Of a DNA stretch of 43,897 bases, positions 21,838 through 30,712 are shown in pieces. Made by a program: the position numbers and the translations under genes. Each line of letters begins with the position of its first letter. Positions within the stretch are counted from its first letter, which is position 1. Where the stretch lies: the IMG/VR virus record IMGVR_UViG_3300032174_000014, positions 1-43,897 of that record. One strand, given 5' to 3'. Source of the DNA: a virus. A model generated the notes under the pieces. The model worked only from the letters and a program-made list of their open reading frames with translations. It had not been told where the DNA came from and searched no databases.

Positions 21838-22091
21838 TACCGTTCTCCCGATTTCGGCGCATCCAAGTCGAGAGCACGGTAGAAGGCGGACTTGGTTTCG
21901 TCCATGCACTCTCTGTCGCCGAGGCGCTGGTCTATCTTGTCGAGGAGTTGAAGCGCCTTTCGCAGCAACTCTTTCAATTCAGGATCAGACTGAACGACCT
22001 GCGGAAACGATTGGTTCGGCGGCCACAACGCGGGCGGATGGGGCCAGTTCGGGCGCATGTAATAGTCGGAAACCGCTGAAGATACACACAT
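21837..22091 (-). CDS. Small hypothetical protein
   Basis: 84 aa: an N-terminal Pro-rich part (MRPNWPHPPALWPPNQSF) and a C-terminal helix (DPELKELLRKALQLLDKIDQR). A start at 22058 (MRPNW) is also possible. No family recognised. Confidence 0.55.
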   Translation of the reverse strand: MCVSSAVSDYYMRPNWPHPPALWPPNQSFPQVVQSDPELKELLRKALQLLDKIDQRLGDRECMDETKSAFYRALDLDAPKSGER

Positions 22092-22094
22092 GGG

Positions 22095-22508
22095 TCAGAC
22101 TCCGTTGGCCGTGCGCTCGGCGTTGATACGCGCCAGCAGGCCGGAAAGCTCGTTGTAGACCGTGATGGCGCTGATCTGGTCATTCGTTCTGACGAACCTC
22201 CGAAGGTCGACCAGCAACGGTTCTGCCTGCCGCGTGTAGACCTGTATCTTCGCGATGATGGCGACGCAACTTGGCGAGATGGTCTGACGCGCGCACGCGC
22301 GTTTGTAGACCAGCAGGGTAGACGTGACCGCGATTAGCCCTTGCTCAATCTGGTAGAGCCGCTGTTTCGTGACGGGATTGTCCACCGTGGCGACGAAGGA
22401 CGATCCGCCGGACAGAATAGACCGTCCAGTCGGGTCGAGCGCTGCGCACCCGCTGAGTCCGACCGGCAATGCCAGCGCGAGGACGATGAGGAGCTTGTGC
22501 GTATTCAT
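22095..22508 (-). CDS. Phage lipoprotein
   Basis: 137 aa. Signal peptide with positive start (NTHK), hydrophobic core LLIVLALALPVG and lipobox LSGC with Cys21 as the lipidated residue. The mature part is helical. Coupled by ATGA to the putative holin. It could be an Rz1/u-spanin-like lysis protein or a superinfection-exclusion lipoprotein; its length exceeds that of usual Rz1 proteins. Confidence 0.7.
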   Translation of the reverse strand: MNTHKLLIVLALALPVGLSGCAALDPTGRSILSGGSSFVATVDNPVTKQRLYQIEQGLIAVTSTLLVYKRACARQTISPSCVAIIAKIQVYTRQAEPLLVDLRRFVRTNDQISAITVYNELSGLLARINAERTANGV

Positions 22509-22783
22509 GGCTGCAAAACCACGGCCGGGACCGGGTTCGTAACCGTCGTGGCTCCGGCCGGAGAGACAGTCACGCCGTTAACCTTGGCCGTCGCCTCAAC
22601 TGGCACTTTCTTCATGTCGCGATGGCTGTAGATCGTGTAGCCCATCACGAGTACATCTGCGATGTCAGAAGCGATGGCGCCCCAGAATGCCGTATCGCCT
22701 TCCATCAAGTGCAGTTTGGTTGCAAGGCTCGTAAGAGCCACAAGTAGAATTTTGGTGATCAGGGATTTGAATTCGTCGGACAT
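22505..22783 (-). CDS. Putative holin
   Basis: 92 aa from MSDEFKSL, chosen because AAGGAG lies 6 bases upstream. Two moderately hydrophobic helices (about 6-24 and 30-52: SLITKILLVALTSLATKL and FWGAIASDIADVLVMGYTIYS) then a polar, exposed tail. Size and position directly after the endolysin gene fit a class II or Pam3-gp28-like holin that would release or trigger the lysin. Confidence 0.6.
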   Translation of the reverse strand: MSDEFKSLITKILLVALTSLATKLHLMEGDTAFWGAIASDIADVLVMGYTIYSHRDMKKVPVEATAKVNGVTVSPAGATTVTNPVPAVVLQP

Positions 22784-22806
22784 AAGTTGCTCCTTGGGGT
22801 TATGCG

Positions 22807-23688
22807 TCACACGCCCTGTCTTTGCTCTTGCAGGGCCGCCCATGTCAGCGGGCCGACAAGACCGTCCACCTTCAGGCCGTGCGAGGTCTGAAAGTCCTTC
22901 ACTGCCTTTTCGGTGATTGGTCCGAACTGGCCATCGGCTTGTATGCCGAGCAACTGTTGCAATTGCTCAACCGCAGGCCCGCGTGCGCCGCGCTTCAATA
23001 GCGGGTGATCGTCTGGCGGGATGACGACGGGAGGCTGTCCGCTCGGCGCCCATGCGCCGATATCGGCGAAGGCGGGATTAACGTCGTCCCAATCCACCAG
23101 AAGACCGTTGAAGTTGACGTTCGACGGAAGGCGCTGGAGATAATGCCATTTGTTCGAGGCCAGAAATTCGTGATAGCCCGCCCAGCCTGTGGCATTTGGA
23201 AGCCAGCAAAACTCAATCGCGCCGTCCGCAAGAAGCCTGTTAAGCCACGTTCCGAACGAATAGGCGCCCATCCGATAAGGGTCAAGTGCAGCCTTGGCGG
23301 CTCGATAGTAGGGCAGAATGCGCGCCGTATAGTCGGCGGTCAGTGAGAACGCGCCGAATCTCTGGTCAGGCTCGCACGAGAAGTAGATCGCGGTCCCCGG
23401 AGGGGCGCCCATGGCTTCGGCTCTGGCACGGGAAGCAGCGCCATCGCGCGTCCCGGTTGCGGCCGAGAAGGCGCTGATGTGATCGCCAGCTCCCTCGAAA
23501 TTCAGGATCAAGTTGATGCCAGCGGCACGGATCGCGTCGGCTTCCGCCTTGGTTATTCCGCCTGCCCGCAAATAGCGCGAGGCGTGGGTGACACCGTTGG
23601 CAGCCAGCATGGCCGCATGTGAGATGCCGGACTGCGGTGTGAACGCGAGATTGGCTGTCGTGTCGATTCCACGATGCGGGGCGGTCAT
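22807..23688 (-). CDS. Endolysin: DUF1906-type glycoside hydrolase plus peptidoglycan-binding domain
   Basis: 293 aa from MTAPHRGIDT (AGAGGAAA upstream). Residues about 4-210 match the DUF1906/Rv2525c-like glycoside hydrolase fold (RGIDTTANL; THASRYLRAGGITKAEADAI; GTAIYFSCEPD; GLLVDWDDV). Residues about 222-285 form a PG_binding_1 domain (LLKRGARGPAVEQLQQLLGI, then GQFGPITEKAVKDFQ). It cuts the cell wall at lysis. No signal peptide, so release depends on a holin. Coupled to the 41-aa gene before it. Confidence 0.85.
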   Translation of the reverse strand: MTAPHRGIDTTANLAFTPQSGISHAAMLAANGVTHASRYLRAGGITKAEADAIRAAGINLILNFEGAGDHISAFSAATGTRDGAASRARAEAMGAPPGTAIYFSCEPDQRFGAFSLTADYTARILPYYRAAKAALDPYRMGAYSFGTWLNRLLADGAIEFCWLPNATGWAGYHEFLASNKWHYLQRLPSNVNFNGLLVDWDDVNPAFADIGAWAPSGQPPVVIPPDDHPLLKRGARGPAVEQLQQLLGIQADGQFGPITEKAVKDFQTSHGLKVDGLVGPLTWAALQEQRQGV

Positions 23689-23810
23689 GGAAGTTTCCTC
23701 TTGCAACGGAACGGGTGATAGTAGTCGGCGCTCTCCTCGAACCAGCGCAGCCAGACTAGCCTATTTCCTATGCGCTTGGGAAGGATGGCAAATCTCCGAA
23801 TCCAGTTCAT
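23685..23810 (-). CDS. 41-residue basic protein coupled to endolysin
   Basis: Begins MNWIRRFAILPKRIGNRLVW; basic and aromatic, amphipathic. Four bases follow the tailspike stop, and its own stop overlaps the endolysin ATG (ATGA). It could be a pinholin-like or antimicrobial-type lysis helper, or simply a coupling frame. Confidence 0.5.
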   Translation of the reverse strand: MNWIRRFAILPKRIGNRLVWLRWFEESADYYHPFRCKRKLP

Positions 23811-23814
23811 TGTC

Positions 23815-25476
23815 TCAGATTTCGCACATCATGTTAACGATTATCTCATTCCCATTTGCCACAGGAAACGTGCCATCGTACTTGTAAACACGGAACGACG
23901 ATGCGTCGTCATATTTCACTAGCCCACCTAGAGTAACACTTGTGCTGGAATTAAACCCGCTTATGGCCGAAACCGCACTGGCGGGGAAGGGCAACGTCAC
24001 TTTAAGTGCCCCCGCACCTGTTCCGATGTTAGCAAAAGACGCCCGAACAAAGACAAACATGGCGCGGCCGATCTGTTTGAAATTGGCCTCCAAGATTGTG
24101 TAAGTGGTAAGGGCACCAGTTGTTGCCGTGATGGTCGGAGTATAATCAGTCCATACCCTGTTATCTATGATCGTGTTTACATTCGATTTCGTTCCGCTCA
24201 ATAACGGCAGAGCAGCGCTGATAAAGTTGGGGATAATTACGTTTGACGCACAATTGTCATTGGTGTTGTCCAGATAAAAGGCGGACGTGGAAAACCCGCC
24301 ATCATCCCCGACATACACACTTACAAACACGTTGTAACCACACCCGCCAACATGAGCAATAGCATTGTCGAGCAGAGCAAACCCATGTTTATAGTGTGTT
24401 ACTTCGACCTGCGCGGTGTAGAATCCATTCGCAATTGCGCCCAATCCAACCCCATAGAAAGTAAATGGAGCGCCATGGGTTTCCGATGAGCCGCAGGTAT
24501 AATCGGCTGTGACATTCTGCACTACTACGCCATTGGCTGAGCCGCCAAAGTTGATCGCGTGGCGTACATGTGAAAACTCCATATTGATAAACTGAGTACC
24601 GTATCCCTGAAATCCATTGGTTGCCAAAACGCCGCCTAACGCAACGGATGCCGAGGTAATGCCGCCAAGTTGGCAGGCATCCTGTGCGCAAGACGTTCCG
24701 GAATTGGATGGGTTGCCGCATACACTCACATCATGAATGTTAAGTGTCGTGTTGGTCGTTTGAAGCATCAGGAAATTGTCCGATCCCCCACTCTTTAAAG
24801 TCAGATGATCGATCTCCAGGTTGCCAATTCCCCGCGTATCGATTTTGGCGGGGTGCAGCGTGTCCACGCCGTCGTATCTCAAATCGAGGATTGTCCCAAC
24901 CGTTAACCCCGCACCCTGCCCAACTCCATCAACGTCTCTGGCCTCGCCGGTAATTCTCAAGAAGGGCTGCTTGGGTGGAGATGTACCCGTGTAGGGAATT
25001 GCAAGACATCCGGTCATGATAACATGACCGGACAGGACGAGCGTTCCGCCGCCATGCGCCTGTAGCGTCACGATCGCATTGTTAATCGCCGTATCGGCAG
25101 CGGTGACGCCATCGCCCACACCACCGAATGCGCGGTAATCGAGAGTATTGCCTACAATCTCATACCACGTACCGTCTGCAATCTGGATTTTCCCAGCGTG
25201 GGTAGGCTGCGAAACAACTTGCTCGTAGAGCGCTCCGCCGCCGTCACCGGCTGAGATATACCCCTCAATTCGGATGAAAGATGGCGCCGCCACTACCGGA
25301 TCGTAAGCCTGAGCAGCAGCCTTCGTGGCGAACAGGGGATTATCGGTTGTTGGGATAATCGAAGGATCGAATGAAATCGTATAATTACCGGCCGTTTTCG
25401 TGACTATAACGCCGTTATCCCCAGTGACAGAAGCCGGGAAACGCGGGAGAACCTTTAGCCTGACTTGCGTAGTCAT
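23815..25476 (-). CDS. Tailspike with pectate-lyase-like beta-helix
   Basis: 553 aa. A short N-terminal adaptor is followed by YRAFGGVGDGVTAADTAINNAIVTLQ, the start signature of pectate-lyase-type beta-helix tailspikes, and then repeated short strands. The last 110 residues form a distinct C-terminal domain. It likely binds or depolymerises host surface polysaccharide. GC is visibly lower than in flanking genes, as is usual for exchanged receptor-binding genes. ATGA overlap with 25473-25814. Confidence 0.75.
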   Translation of the reverse strand: MTTQVRLKVLPRFPASVTGDNGVIVTKTAGNYTISFDPSIIPTTDNPLFATKAAAQAYDPVVAAPSFIRIEGYISAGDGGGALYEQVVSQPTHAGKIQIADGTWYEIVGNTLDYRAFGGVGDGVTAADTAINNAIVTLQAHGGGTLVLSGHVIMTGCLAIPYTGTSPPKQPFLRITGEARDVDGVGQGAGLTVGTILDLRYDGVDTLHPAKIDTRGIGNLEIDHLTLKSGGSDNFLMLQTTNTTLNIHDVSVCGNPSNSGTSCAQDACQLGGITSASVALGGVLATNGFQGYGTQFINMEFSHVRHAINFGGSANGVVVQNVTADYTCGSSETHGAPFTFYGVGLGAIANGFYTAQVEVTHYKHGFALLDNAIAHVGGCGYNVFVSVYVGDDGGFSTSAFYLDNTNDNCASNVIIPNFISAALPLLSGTKSNVNTIIDNRVWTDYTPTITATTGALTTYTILEANFKQIGRAMFVFVRASFANIGTGAGALKVTLPFPASAVSAISGFNSSTSVTLGGLVKYDDASSFRVYKYDGTFPVANGNEIIVNMMCEI

Positions 25477-25814
25477 AGAGTTACGATCCCGTCATAGACA
25501 ACAAGGTTGCCGACATAGATTTGGTTGATTTCGCTGTTGAGGCTGTAGGCCCCTCCGATGCGATATGTCCCCGCCCGCAGATTAGCCATCGTGGCCTCGG
25601 GGATATTCAGCTTAAGAACTGTAGTTGCGGGCTGCGTGATCAGGCCGTTCGCAATCGTCGCCGTCACACGCACTGTGTCGCAATCATCTTTGATTGTGAT
25701 TTCTACAGTAGCGCCCGTAAGGTCAATATCCTCATCCGTATCAACATCAACCGCAATAATTTCAGCGATAAAATCCGCTTTGTTGGATTGGTAAAAATTG
25801 ATTTGATATGCCAT
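25473..25814 (-). CDS. Ig-like baseplate or fibre adaptor protein
   Basis: 113 aa: FYQSNKADFIAEIIAVDVDTDEDIDLTGATVEITIKDD reads as a beta-sandwich like the N-terminal domain of phage BppU-type proteins; ends in DGIVTL. Lies between the tail fibre and the tailspike, so it may join one to the other. Confidence 0.55.
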   Translation of the reverse strand: MAYQINFYQSNKADFIAEIIAVDVDTDEDIDLTGATVEITIKDDCDTVRVTATIANGLITQPATTVLKLNIPEATMANLRAGTYRIGGAYSLNSEINQIYVGNLVVYDGIVTL

Positions 25815-25818
25815 TAAA

Positions 25819-26799
25819 TCAAAGCTTTACATAAATCGTTATGAGCACCGCTGGCGGCATCTTGTTCATTGCCGTTTGCGTGACATTTCCGTTTAGGTCG
25901 AAAGCTGCGGTAATCCCTGTCGTGGCTAAAGGAATTGTATTGGCGGTGCCATAAACATTATTTCCACCCCCAGTCTGATTTGAGTCTCCGGTTCCTGCTT
26001 TCACTACAGTATAGCCGAGCGATCCACTGGCTGCGGGGTGACCATGACCACCATGCTCGTCTATCGCCACGGTTACGCTGGTTTGCGGAAGATTGGAGCG
26101 CAACATAGTGACGGTCGCGGCTCCCAAGATAGAGCCCAGCGTGGTTGCGTTACCACTTGTGAACGTCACTCCAGAAAGCAACGTACTATCGCTGTTGCCC
26201 ATGTCGCTGAGGCCAGCAATGACACGCGAGCGGAAATCGGGAAGCGCTATCGTCTTGTTCGCGGACCAGTCGGCATTAGCTGACCCGCCACGTCCACCTG
26301 AGACCGCCAAACTCGCATCTGCCCCCCACAAATACTCAAATAACGCCTGACAATCGGCGTTCGCGCGCTCGGTCGCTCCGGACGATGCCGAGCCCATCGT
26401 GCGGCCATTGAGCCGAACGAAGCCGGATAGAACGCCTGTCCCGTATTTTGTCTTGATGTCTCCAGTTGACAGAACGGTGGTCGCATCAACCGGAGAGCCG
26501 CCGCCCCCTCCAGAGGAGGCGCCGACAACAAGAATGCCATCCGCTACGATAACTTCCGAACCGTTCGCTTTAGTGAGGCGAATCTTGATCGACCCGTCAG
26601 CAAGAAAGAACTGCGGAAGCCTCCCGCTGTCATCGAGAATGATCGGGTTCGGTAGGACCAGCGTAAGAGCACTGTCCTGGTAGGCGTTTTGAGGGGTGCT
26701 GACAGTCCCGGCCTGAATGAGATATAGCTTGCCACCAGCCAAGGGCTTGCCGAACTCGTCAAGCTGTTGCGTGAGACTTAGCGGGATCGTGCCTGCCAT
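25819..26799 (-). CDS. Tail fibre with head-binding-like N-terminus and collar domain
   Basis: 326 aa. N-terminus LTQQLDEFGKPLAGGKLYLIQAG...NPIILDDSGRLPQFFLADGS resembles the P22 tailspike head-binding type; residues about 110-200 have the tail-collar pattern (GFVRLNGRTM; ALPDFRSRVIAG). The C-terminal region has GGHGHPAASG with several His, a metal-binding style seen in fibre tips. Probably a short fibre or needle-side adhesin. Confidence 0.75.
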   Translation of the reverse strand: MAGTIPLSLTQQLDEFGKPLAGGKLYLIQAGTVSTPQNAYQDSALTLVLPNPIILDDSGRLPQFFLADGSIKIRLTKANGSEVIVADGILVVGASSGGGGGSPVDATTVLSTGDIKTKYGTGVLSGFVRLNGRTMGSASSGATERANADCQALFEYLWGADASLAVSGGRGGSANADWSANKTIALPDFRSRVIAGLSDMGNSDSTLLSGVTFTSGNATTLGSILGAATVTMLRSNLPQTSVTVAIDEHGGHGHPAASGSLGYTVVKAGTGDSNQTGGGNNVYGTANTIPLATTGITAAFDLNGNVTQTAMNKMPPAVLITIYVKL

Positions 26800-26810
26800 C
26801 GCGTGACCTG

Positions 26811-27182
26811 ATGTTCTGGAAACTTTTTCAGCTATCGATCATGGCTGCCGTGATGTGCAGCAATATACGCTATCAGTGGACGCCAAATCCATACTTAGCC
26901 GGATTGGCGGGTTTTTTCGTCGCGTTACTGGCGACTGCCCTGTGTTCTCTGTTCTGTCGTCGTCGCCCCGAGCTGGTTTATCATCCGCCCAGTGAGCACA
27001 AGCGCGCGGTCGGAGCCCGGTGGGATACGAATAATCTGATTGAAGGCGTTCCCCGCACGTGGGTCAGTGATGATCTTGGCAAGCGCATCGAGGTTCTGCC
27101 CGATGCTCCACGATTGAAACGTATCGTTGGCGAAGCTCATCCACTTGCCGGGGCTCAAGCCCTTGGCGGCAATCTGCTGTAG
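26811..27182 (+). CDS. Small membrane protein encoded against the late operon
   Basis: 123 aa as an open frame. The first 50 residues (MFWKLFQLSIMAAVMCSNIR, then WTPNPYLAGLAGFFVALLAT) match a small two-helix membrane protein common in alphaproteobacterial phages (recalled, not searched). It lies in the 125-bp gap before the ejection protein's stop and its 3' half runs antisense to that gene (26925-27182), where its sequence looks non-native. It may be a real gene whose end has drifted into the neighbour. Confidence 0.4.
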   Translation: MFWKLFQLSIMAAVMCSNIRYQWTPNPYLAGLAGFFVALLATALCSLFCRRRPELVYHPPSEHKRAVGARWDTNNLIEGVPRTWVSDDLGKRIEVLPDAPRLKRIVGEAHPLAGAQALGGNLL

Positions 27183-28994
27183 CCCCCCGGTCGTCATTGA
27201 CCCGACTTCAAGCGTATTGAACGCCGTCAGAGAGCCCTTCGGTTGGCGCGATCCGGTCGCCGCCATGATATCCAGCAAATGCTCAAATCCCTGCCAACGC
27301 GTCGCGCCGTTCGGTAGCGCCTCGATAGCTGCCTGAAGGTTCGCGCGTTGCTGCGGATTGCCGGACAGCGCCTTGGCAAAGGCTGCCCCACCGAATTGAT
27401 TTGACCCGCCTTGTAGAGCGCGTGTCGCTTCGTTGAAGGTGCTTTCGATATGAGCGCGGACAAGCTGAGTGGCAGCGCCGGGATTCTTGGCTGCTAGTCG
27501 AGTAACCGCATCCGCAATCTCGGTATGGCTGTTCGGGAGAGGATTTGACGGGAACAACGCATCAATCGCCCGCTGTGTCGTTACGTCCTTTTTCGCCAAC
27601 CTCCCAAGAGGACCATCAAGAAGCGGCTGAAGATATTGCTTCCGTGCTTGTTCCTGAATGGCCAGCGCGACGGCATAGTCTTGTGGCGACTTAAGTTCAC
27701 CGATCTGCTTAATCGCCGTCGCGGCCCTTTCGTGAACCGATTGGACCTGCTGATTGGCATTTTGATTGAATTTTGAACCCGCATTCTTGGCTGCCGTATC
27801 GAAGTATTTCTTAACCTCGTTCAAGAAGCCAACCGAGTTATCGGGTAAATGCTCAACGAAGCTGTTTAGCTGCGGACTGTTTCGCACCGCATCGCGTGCT
27901 TCCTGATAGCCCGGAATCCTTTTGACGAATGACATTTCCTGCGGTGTCAACAGAACATTTTCGGAGTTCTTGTAGAACGGATCGGAAGCCGCATTGATTG
28001 CCTTGCGAACACCCCCCACTTCCTCATTCGCCGCGCGGGCAACTTGAGGCCCGATCTGAGACGGATTAGCTGTACCGGGCGCGATCTTGCCGAATTCATC
28101 CAAGGCCGCGCGGTCAACCAGAGCCGGACGGCCGGCAAAGAAATCGCTCATGTGAGCGCGCGTCTGCCCGTGGCTTTCAAGGATGCGCTGCGTATCCGTC
28201 AACACGGGTTGGCCCGTGATGCGCGTCAGAGCCTCCGGCCATGTCAGGGATACTCCTCGCGCCTGTGCATGTTCGATCAACTGGCCTGCCCGCGTGATGT
28301 CCTGTTCCGTAACCGAGTTCGGGAGTTTCGCACGGATGATCTGCTGTGCCGATGATGGTCCGGCCATCACGGCGCCGGGAAGGCCGCCGATGAAGCCCGC
28401 CAGTGCCTTCACGTATGGGTTCTGTTCGCTATAGCGTCCGGCAACGATGGTGCTGGCCGCAGGCAATGCCGCTTGCAAGACGGTCTTGCGAACGAGACCA
28501 CCCGGCCCTGCCAGCGCCGCCGGTACGAACTCCCCGAACGTTTGTGCGTCTGCCTCGGTCTGGTTCTGAGGCTTGCGGAATGGTCCTGTGACGTTTTCGA
28601 CTTGCGTTTGGATATCGCGCGAGGCTGGCCCGGTCGCCATCGTCCGCATGACGGGCTCGGGGCTAAGCGCCGCAACCTTCTTAACACTACCCTTGAAGGC
28701 TTCGACTGTTGACGGGTCGATGCCGAGCTTGTCACCCACGTAGTCAGTCGCCGCGCTGGCTGCGTTGCGGATGTCACCCAGAAGACCGGCTAGTCCGATA
28801 ACGCCCTTGACGACACCGACGCCACCCTGTTTGGCAAGGCCAGAATAATCGGTCTCCGGAAAGTCATCCCACGATGCCGCGTTCGGCTTTCCCGGCGTGA
28901 CGGTAATACGCGGAATCTGGCGGCCGTCGTCACCGATCGGCGTTGGAACACGAGAAGGCGCCTCGGTCGGGAATGCGTCCCAAGTTTCAGGCAT
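26925..28994 (-). CDS. Ejection (internal virion) protein, P22 gp16-like position
   Basis: 689 aa. Two N-terminal WD-x-FP motifs (WDAFPTE, WDDFPETD), a Gly-rich hydrophobic segment (VGVVKGVIGLAGLLGDI, about 56-75) that could insert in the host membrane, then long helices. It is the third of three ejection genes in P22 order (gp7, gp20, gp16-like). Overlaps the preceding stop by one base (TGATG). Confidence 0.7.
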   Translation of the reverse strand: MPETWDAFPTEAPSRVPTPIGDDGRQIPRITVTPGKPNAASWDDFPETDYSGLAKQGGVGVVKGVIGLAGLLGDIRNAASAATDYVGDKLGIDPSTVEAFKGSVKKVAALSPEPVMRTMATGPASRDIQTQVENVTGPFRKPQNQTEADAQTFGEFVPAALAGPGGLVRKTVLQAALPAASTIVAGRYSEQNPYVKALAGFIGGLPGAVMAGPSSAQQIIRAKLPNSVTEQDITRAGQLIEHAQARGVSLTWPEALTRITGQPVLTDTQRILESHGQTRAHMSDFFAGRPALVDRAALDEFGKIAPGTANPSQIGPQVARAANEEVGGVRKAINAASDPFYKNSENVLLTPQEMSFVKRIPGYQEARDAVRNSPQLNSFVEHLPDNSVGFLNEVKKYFDTAAKNAGSKFNQNANQQVQSVHERAATAIKQIGELKSPQDYAVALAIQEQARKQYLQPLLDGPLGRLAKKDVTTQRAIDALFPSNPLPNSHTEIADAVTRLAAKNPGAATQLVRAHIESTFNEATRALQGGSNQFGGAAFAKALSGNPQQRANLQAAIEALPNGATRWQGFEHLLDIMAATGSRQPKGSLTAFNTLEVGSMTTGGLQQIAAKGLSPGKWMSFANDTFQSWSIGQNLDALAKIITDPRAGNAFNQIIRIPPGSDRALVLTGRMINQLGATTTEQRTQGSRQ

Positions 28995-30712
28995 CAGGGC
29001 ACATACCGGGTTTTGCCGTTCGCGTCCGTGAACGCATCGCCGCTCTTGAGCTTGCCGGCTGCAATGGCGGCGTGAACATCAGATGGCGTGGCGAATTTCT
29101 GCGTGGGCGCTCCCGGAGCCTTCGCGCCCTTATCGATGATCGCGCGGAAGTTCGGGATTTCATCGCTGGAGATCATCGGATTACGGCGATCGTAGTCCGC
29201 CACCTTGCGGTCAAACCCGGAATCCAGTCGTCCGTTATTGTAGTTCTGCGCCATGTCGGCAATGACAGCAGCGCGCTTTTGCAGACGCGATGAGAGTTCA
29301 AGCAGAAGACGGTTTGACTGCGGCGTGTTGTCAGGATTGGCCGCCGCGTCCTGCATGATCTTGATTTCAGCAACGCGGATTTGACCCGTTCCGGCCATGG
29401 CCTTGATCTGGTCGAGGATGCTGTTGCTGACGATCTTGCGGAAGGCTTCCTGCGGCGCCGCCGTGTTCGCATCGCCACCGAGCGCGACAAGAGCGCGCTT
29501 GACCAGAAGGTTATATTTCTCGCCGACGCCAGAATAGAAATTCGGGTCCTCGGTCAGTTTGCGAGCGAGGTCTAATTGCGGAATATCCACACGCGCGCGG
29601 TCGCCGTTCGCCTGGATTGCATCGTATTTCTTGACGTAGGATTTGACGTTTTCGGATGCGTAGGTCTTGTCGGCTTCGGTCTTGGTCGCCAAGTCCTGCA
29701 TCGTGCCGGTAAAGCCCTGCGATACCGCGTGCGCGTAGTTCTTTTCGTCCGGCGTCAGATTGGCGTCTTTTTGCAACGCCTCCAGCCGTGTCTTGGCCAG
29801 ATCGATGTTGCTCTTTGGCGACATCGGGTTGGACATGATGCCGGAATAGTAGGCGATGGCCTGCTGCGCCCGCGACGGACCCGGAGCGTTCGGCGTCGTT
29901 AGGGCGCTCGTGACCGGGCTGGGCTGGCCGGGCGGGGCTGGCGGCGCGGCGCCTTGCGGCAAGGGTTGGGGCGGCGGCATGACACCACCCGGCCCGTTTT
30001 GCGCTACCTGCGGGCCGCCCGGTCCCATGACCTGTTGCGCCGGGGCAACACCTTGGGGCACGGTTGGCTGATCGCCGCCCTTCATGCGCTGGATGGCCGC
30101 CCGCACAACAGCCTGAATGCGGGGCAGCATTTCGGGCGGGACCGGCGCATTCGGATCGATCCGCGCCATGGCCGATACTTGCCCGATGATCGGGCCTGCC
30201 AATTCGTCGGGAATGCCCATGCCGGACACAAGGCCGACAATCGAGCCGGGCCGGTCGCCCTGGGGTGAGCCCGCCGGGCCTTGCGGCTGCTGCTGTACGC
30301 CGCCCTTGTTGAGCGGGGGGGCAACCGGAGTGGAAGCTGAGCGATTGGGCGATGGCGGACTAACGAGCGGGGACTGTGGCTGTGGAGGCGCAGCGCCGCC
30401 CTGTTCAAAAGTATTGATCCCCGTACTTTGCTGCTGCCCAAACTTTAGCTGTTGGCGCTGAAGATCAAGGTTAGCCGCTGCGATGCCTTGTTGATAATCA
30501 CCCTTTTGAAAGAACGTCTTGGAAATCGCGCCAAAATCGGGCTGTCCGCTCTCGTCTAGCGGCACGCCATCGCGAAAGGCCCGGCGCGTATCGAATTCAG
30601 CGCGCTTCTTGCTTGTGTCAAAGAATGCGTCCGCAAGGCCGCCAAGGCTGGAGAAGTCAACGCGCGTGCTCGCCCCGGCGCCGCCAGCAAGGATTTGGTC
30701 GATATCGGCCAT
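28994..30712 (-). CDS. Ejection protein, P22 gp20-like position
   Basis: 572 aa. Starts MADIDQILAGGAG; residues about 100-280 are very Pro/Gln/Gly-rich and probably unstructured, which suits passage through the narrow portal; the C-terminal part is helical. Starts at the stop of the gp7-like gene with one base overlap. Confidence 0.7.
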   Translation of the reverse strand: MADIDQILAGGAGASTRVDFSSLGGLADAFFDTSKKRAEFDTRRAFRDGVPLDESGQPDFGAISKTFFQKGDYQQGIAAANLDLQRQQLKFGQQQSTGINTFEQGGAAPPQPQSPLVSPPSPNRSASTPVAPPLNKGGVQQQPQGPAGSPQGDRPGSIVGLVSGMGIPDELAGPIIGQVSAMARIDPNAPVPPEMLPRIQAVVRAAIQRMKGGDQPTVPQGVAPAQQVMGPGGPQVAQNGPGGVMPPPQPLPQGAAPPAPPGQPSPVTSALTTPNAPGPSRAQQAIAYYSGIMSNPMSPKSNIDLAKTRLEALQKDANLTPDEKNYAHAVSQGFTGTMQDLATKTEADKTYASENVKSYVKKYDAIQANGDRARVDIPQLDLARKLTEDPNFYSGVGEKYNLLVKRALVALGGDANTAAPQEAFRKIVSNSILDQIKAMAGTGQIRVAEIKIMQDAAANPDNTPQSNRLLLELSSRLQKRAAVIADMAQNYNNGRLDSGFDRKVADYDRRNPMISSDEIPNFRAIIDKGAKAPGAPTQKFATPSDVHAAIAAGKLKSGDAFTDANGKTRYVP

